Assembly: GCF_900302455.1 (NCBI RefSeq)
Contig: NZ_ONZG01000005.1
Span: 62,001-126,000 of the forward strand
Source: Falsiruegeria mediterranea M17
Lineage (GTDB): Bacteria > Pseudomonadota > Alphaproteobacteria > Rhodobacterales > Rhodobacteraceae
Length of the DNA: 64,000 nt
Direction of reading: 5' to 3'
Shown: piece after piece, positions 61,592-64,000 of the stretch
Numbering within the stretch: the first letter of the stretch is position 1
Layout of the letters: every line of letters starts with the position of its first letter
Program-made: the position numbers and the translations under genes
Notes under the pieces: generated by a model
The model's database searches: none
The model's input: only the letters and a program-made list of their open reading frames with translations
Told to the model about the DNA's origin: nothing

Positions 61592-63133
61592 ATGGACGGC
61601 AAGGTTTTTTTGGGCGGCGGTGGCGACAATCATAGTGAACCGCAGGGGCTGTCGTTGAAATATGCCAATCGGCACGGGTTGATTGCCGGGGCCACGGGTA
61701 CCGGGAAAACCGTGACCTTGCAGATCCTTGCCGAGGGCTTCTCGGAGGCCGGTGTGCCGGTGTTTCTGGCCGACGTCAAAGGCGATCTTTCGGGGTTGGC
61801 CAAGTCCGGTACGCCCGAGCACAAGCTTCACAATCCGTTTACCGAGCGCGCAACGACCATCGGCTTCACCGATTTTGCCTATCGCGCCAGCCCAGTGACG
61901 TTTTGGGATCTGTTTGGGGAACAGGGCCATCCGGTGCGCACCACAGTGACCGAAATGGGGCCGTTGCTGCTGTCACGTTTGCTTGAATTGAGCGAGGCAC
62001 AAGAAGGTATCTTGAACATTGCTTTCCGGCTGGCCGATGAAGAAGGCTTGCCGCTGCTGGATCTCAAGGACCTGCAGGCGCTGCTGGTCTGGATTGGCGA
62101 GAACCGCGCGCGGCTGTCGCTGCGTTATGGCAACGTCTCGACCGCCTCGATCGGGGCGATCCAGCGCCGTCTTCTGGTGATCGAGAACCAGGGTGCGTCC
62201 AAGCTGTTTGGTGAACCGGCGCTGGAGCTTAAAGATCTGATGCGCACAGACGATCAGGGTCGCGGCATGGTGAATATTCTGGCCTCGGACAAACTGATGG
62301 CGGCGCCGGGTCTCTATGCGACGTTCCTGCTCTGGCTGCTCAGCGAGCTGTTCGAAGAGCTGCCGGAGGTGGGTGATCCGGACAAACCCAAGCTGGTGTT
62401 CTTTTTTGACGAGGCGCATCTGCTGTTCGATGATGCGCCCAAGGTGCTGGTCGACAAGGTCGAACAGGTCGCGCGCCTGATCCGGTCCAAGGGTGTTGGC
62501 GTCTATTTCATCACGCAGAACCCGGCCGATGTGCCCGAAGATATCCTGGGCCAGCTTGGCAACCGTGTCCAACACGCCTTGCGCGCGTTCACCGCCAAGG
62601 ATCGCAAGAACCTGCGACTGGCGGCAGAAACCTATCGCGAAAACCCTGCGTTCGACACCGAAGAAGCCATTCGTGAGGTTGGCGTGGGCGAGGCCGTTAC
62701 GTCGATGCTGCAAAAGAAGGGCGTGCCGGGGATCGTTGAACGCACCCTGATCCGGCCACCATCCTCACAACTCGGCCCGATCACCAAGGCAGAGCGAAGG
62801 GCGCATCTCTCCGCCTCGGATCTGGGGGGCAAGTACGACGCGCTTCTGGATCGAAACTCGGCTTTTGAAATCCTGTCCAAACGCGCGGAGCAGGCGGCAA
62901 AAGAAGCCGAGGCTGCCGAGGCCGAGGAAGAAGAACAACCGATGATGCAACGCGAATACTCCGCCGCCCGCCGCTATTCAGGGGCACGTGTGAGCCGGTC
63001 GTCTTCACGCTACACCCGCAAAAAAGACACCTTCGCAAGCGCCATGGGAGAAGCAGTGATCAAAGAACTCAAGGGCACCACCGGTCGCCGCATTGTGCGG
63101 GGTATCTTGGGAAGTTTCTTCAAAGGACGATAA
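61592..63133 (+). CDS. DUF853/HerA-like ATPase (YjgR family)
   Basis: The 513-residue protein has Walker [13 protein letters not shown] near residue 34, Walker [16 protein letters not shown] and [36 protein letters not shown], all typical of DUF853/HerA-FtsK ATPases. The C-terminal part has a charged coil ([20 protein letters not shown]) and a basic end. The role of YjgR is unsettled; HerA relatives translocate DNA. The ATG at 61592 was preferred over an in-frame start 39 bases upstream. Confidence 0.9.
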   Translation: MDGKVFLGGGGDNHSEPQGLSLKYANRHGLIAGATGTGKTVTLQILAEGFSEAGVPVFLADVKGDLSGLAKSGTPEHKLHNPFTERATTIGFTDFAYRASPVTFWDLFGEQGHPVRTTVTEMGPLLLSRLLELSEAQEGILNIAFRLADEEGLPLLDLKDLQALLVWIGENRARLSLRYGNVSTASIGAIQRRLLVIENQGASKLFGEPALELKDLMRTDDQGRGMVNILASDKLMAAPGLYATFLLWLLSELFEELPEVGDPDKPKLVFFFDEAHLLFDDAPKVLVDKVEQVARLIRSKGVGVYFITQNPADVPEDILGQLGNRVQHALRAFTAKDRKNLRLAAETYRENPAFDTEEAIREVGVGEAVTSMLQKKGVPGIVERTLIRPPSSQLGPITKAERRAHLSASDLGGKYDALLDRNSAFEILSKRAEQAAKEAEAAEAEEEEQPMMQREYSAARRYSGARVSRSSSRYTRKKDTFASAMGEAVIKELKGTTGRRIVRGILGSFFKGR

Positions 63134-63171
63134 AGCGTGAGTTCGAACTGTCGGGAGCTGGAGGAAAGGGA

Positions 63172-63241
63172 GCGCTCCCGCCCGTCGGCTGTGCATCAAA
63201 GATGCCCGCCTCCCGTTGGGCCAAGCCTCGCTTCGCTCGGC
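63172..63241. repeat. Dispersed structured repeat, copy B
   Basis: It shares GCxCTCCCGCCCGTCG, CTCCCGTTGGGC and CCTCGCTTCGCTCGGC with the copy at 6591-6664. The middle forms GCATC-AAA-GATGC (63193-63205), a stem unrelated in sequence to that of copy A. Further right, GCGCC-GA-GCC-GCA-GGC-GA-GGCGC (63282-63304) is another imperfect palindrome. Confidence 0.7.
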
Positions 63242-63400
63242 AGTTTGCGATTGTGGCGAAACAGATTCCCCAATCGGGACCGCGCCGAGCCGCAGGCGAG
63301 GCGCCCGGCCCAAGGCCGTTGGCGGAGCTGACGCAGTCAGGTCTGTCCGGGGGCGGGAGTGCTTCTGGGGCTGCAAGAGCATTTCAGCAAATCCAAACTG

Positions 63401-63430
63401 AAAAACGCCGCCTTAACAGGCGGCGTTTTT
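63401..63430. terminator. Bidirectional terminator between HerA-like and LivM-type genes
   Basis: Stem AAAAACGCCGCC/GGCGGCGTTTTT (12 bp) with a 6-base loop has T-runs on both sides. It lies 18 bases after the stop of the minus-strand permease gene. Confidence 0.88.
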
Positions 63431-63447
63431 CGATTGCTTCATTTCGA

Positions 63448-64000
63448 TTACTTTTCAGGGATCAATCCGCGTGGACTGAACCTGAGGACAAGAAGCAGGA
63501 TCACACCCATGGTCAGCAATCGCATGTGCGCCGCACTGTCCAATAGATGGTCGCGCAAGGCACTGTCTTCGGCCATGCCCGATGTAACCAACTCCATCAC
63601 CCAAATGCCAAGCGGCTCGACCTGCACCCAGAGGAACCAGATCAGCATCGCCCCCAACACGGCACCAAAGTTGTTGCCGGATCCGCCAACGATCACCATG
63701 ACCCAGACAAGAAACGTGAACCGCAACGGGTTATACGTGCCAGGTGTCAGCTGACCGTCCAGCGTGGTCATCATCGCACCTGCGATGCCGCAGACGGCGG
63801 ACCCCAGAACAAAGATCTGCAGGTGACGACGTGTGACGTCCTTACCCATGGCCTCGGCCGCGACCTCGTTGTCGCGAATGGCGCGCATCATCCGACCCCA
63901 GGGGCTTTTCAGAGCCATCTGTGCCATCCAGAGCAGGACCAGCAGGACCACCATGAACAACACCGAATAGCCCAGCTTGACGTAAAGCGTCGACGCCATC
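63448..64000 (-). CDS. ABC transporter permease, LivM-type (N-terminal part beyond window)
   Basis: The C-terminal 180 or so residues of a branched-chain amino acid-type permease: hydrophobic helices, the ATPase-contacting loop SPWGRMMRAIRDNEVAAEAMGKDV, GGSGNNFGAVLGAMLIW, and the end LRFSPRGLIPEK. An ATG lies one base inside the window edge, but LivM proteins are twice as long, so the gene must continue past 64000. Its operon partners lie outside. Confidence 0.93.
   Translation of the reverse strand, partial: MASTLYVKLGYSVLFMVVLLVLLWMAQMALKSPWGRMMRAIRDNEVAAEAMGKDVTRRHLQIFVLGSAVCGIAGAMMTTLDGQLTPGTYNPLRFTFLVWVMVIVGGSGNNFGAVLGAMLIWFLWVQVEPLGIWVMELVTSGMAEDSALRDHLLDSAAHMRLLTMGVILLLVLRFSPRGLIPEK

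Larger units (their letters stand above)
63134..63447. other. Intergenic region with repeat copy B and shared terminator
   Basis: This gap holds the structured repeat, a second long palindrome at 63282-63304 and a terminator at 63401-63430. No gene is supported. Confidence 0.6.

Overview
The window is a stretch of a GC-rich alphaproteobacterial chromosome, most likely a marine Rhodobacterales (Roseobacter group, close to Ruegeria). This is judged from remembered families only; no search was run. The main evidence is a DMSP demethylase (dmdA) next to an acrylyl-CoA reductase (acuI), a trgA-trgB-cysK tellurite cluster as known from Rhodobacter, an RNase E tail ending in a GWW peptide, an alphaproteobacterial SspB, and a circularly permuted two-piece tmRNA gene. 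The permuted tmRNA encodes the tag ANDNRAPVALAA on the minus strand.

Layout. 1-9338: end of RNase E, a SAM-domain adenylate cyclase with AAA and TPR parts, tusA divergent from ccdA, then a membrane-linked hydrolase overlapping a cytochrome P450. 9408-15530: class I aldolase, CobW-type GTPase, a minus-strand chain of overlapping or closely spaced genes (fumC, DUF4169, ribbon-helix-helix, YciI, tag), a secreted protein and sspB. 15608-19826: a chromate module (rhodanese-ChrB plus ChrA), an NTF2-like protein, tmRNA, a DUF4345-like protein and TenA. 19891-26283: the DMSP locus, with a GntR regulator, divergent DUF2182 and DUF1326 genes, dmdA, acuI and a BCCT transporter. 26550-35055: class V aminotransferase, cyclopropane fatty acid synthase, trgA, trgB, cysK, an MscS-type channel and an alanyl-tRNA editing protein.

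35112-43251 is the accessory part. It begins at a tRNA-Ser gene and holds a DUF3883-type nuclease gene, a SNF2 helicase gene broken by an in-frame TAA, and a 1469-residue RTX-type protein with three nearly identical 531-bp repeats. No integrase is visible.

43252-55073 is a minus-strand series: a TetR regulator, quinone oxidoreductase, a LivHMGF-type ABC transporter, acyl-CoA ligase, substrate-binding protein, molybdopterin oxidoreductase and a double DsbA/HCCA-isomerase-like protein. Its content suggests uptake and CoA activation of an organic acid. 55278-64000: a MepK-like endopeptidase divergent from an L,D-transpeptidase, then lpxD, an acyl carrier protein and a ketoacyl synthase, an IalB-family protein, a candidate small RNA, a HerA-like ATPase and the end of another LivM-type permease.

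Points most worth following are the DUF2182/DUF1326 pair inside the DMSP locus, the broken helicase/nuclease module beside tRNA-Ser, the predicted small RNA near 61300, and a structured repeat present at both 6591 and 63172 whose inner stem differs in sequence but not in pairing.
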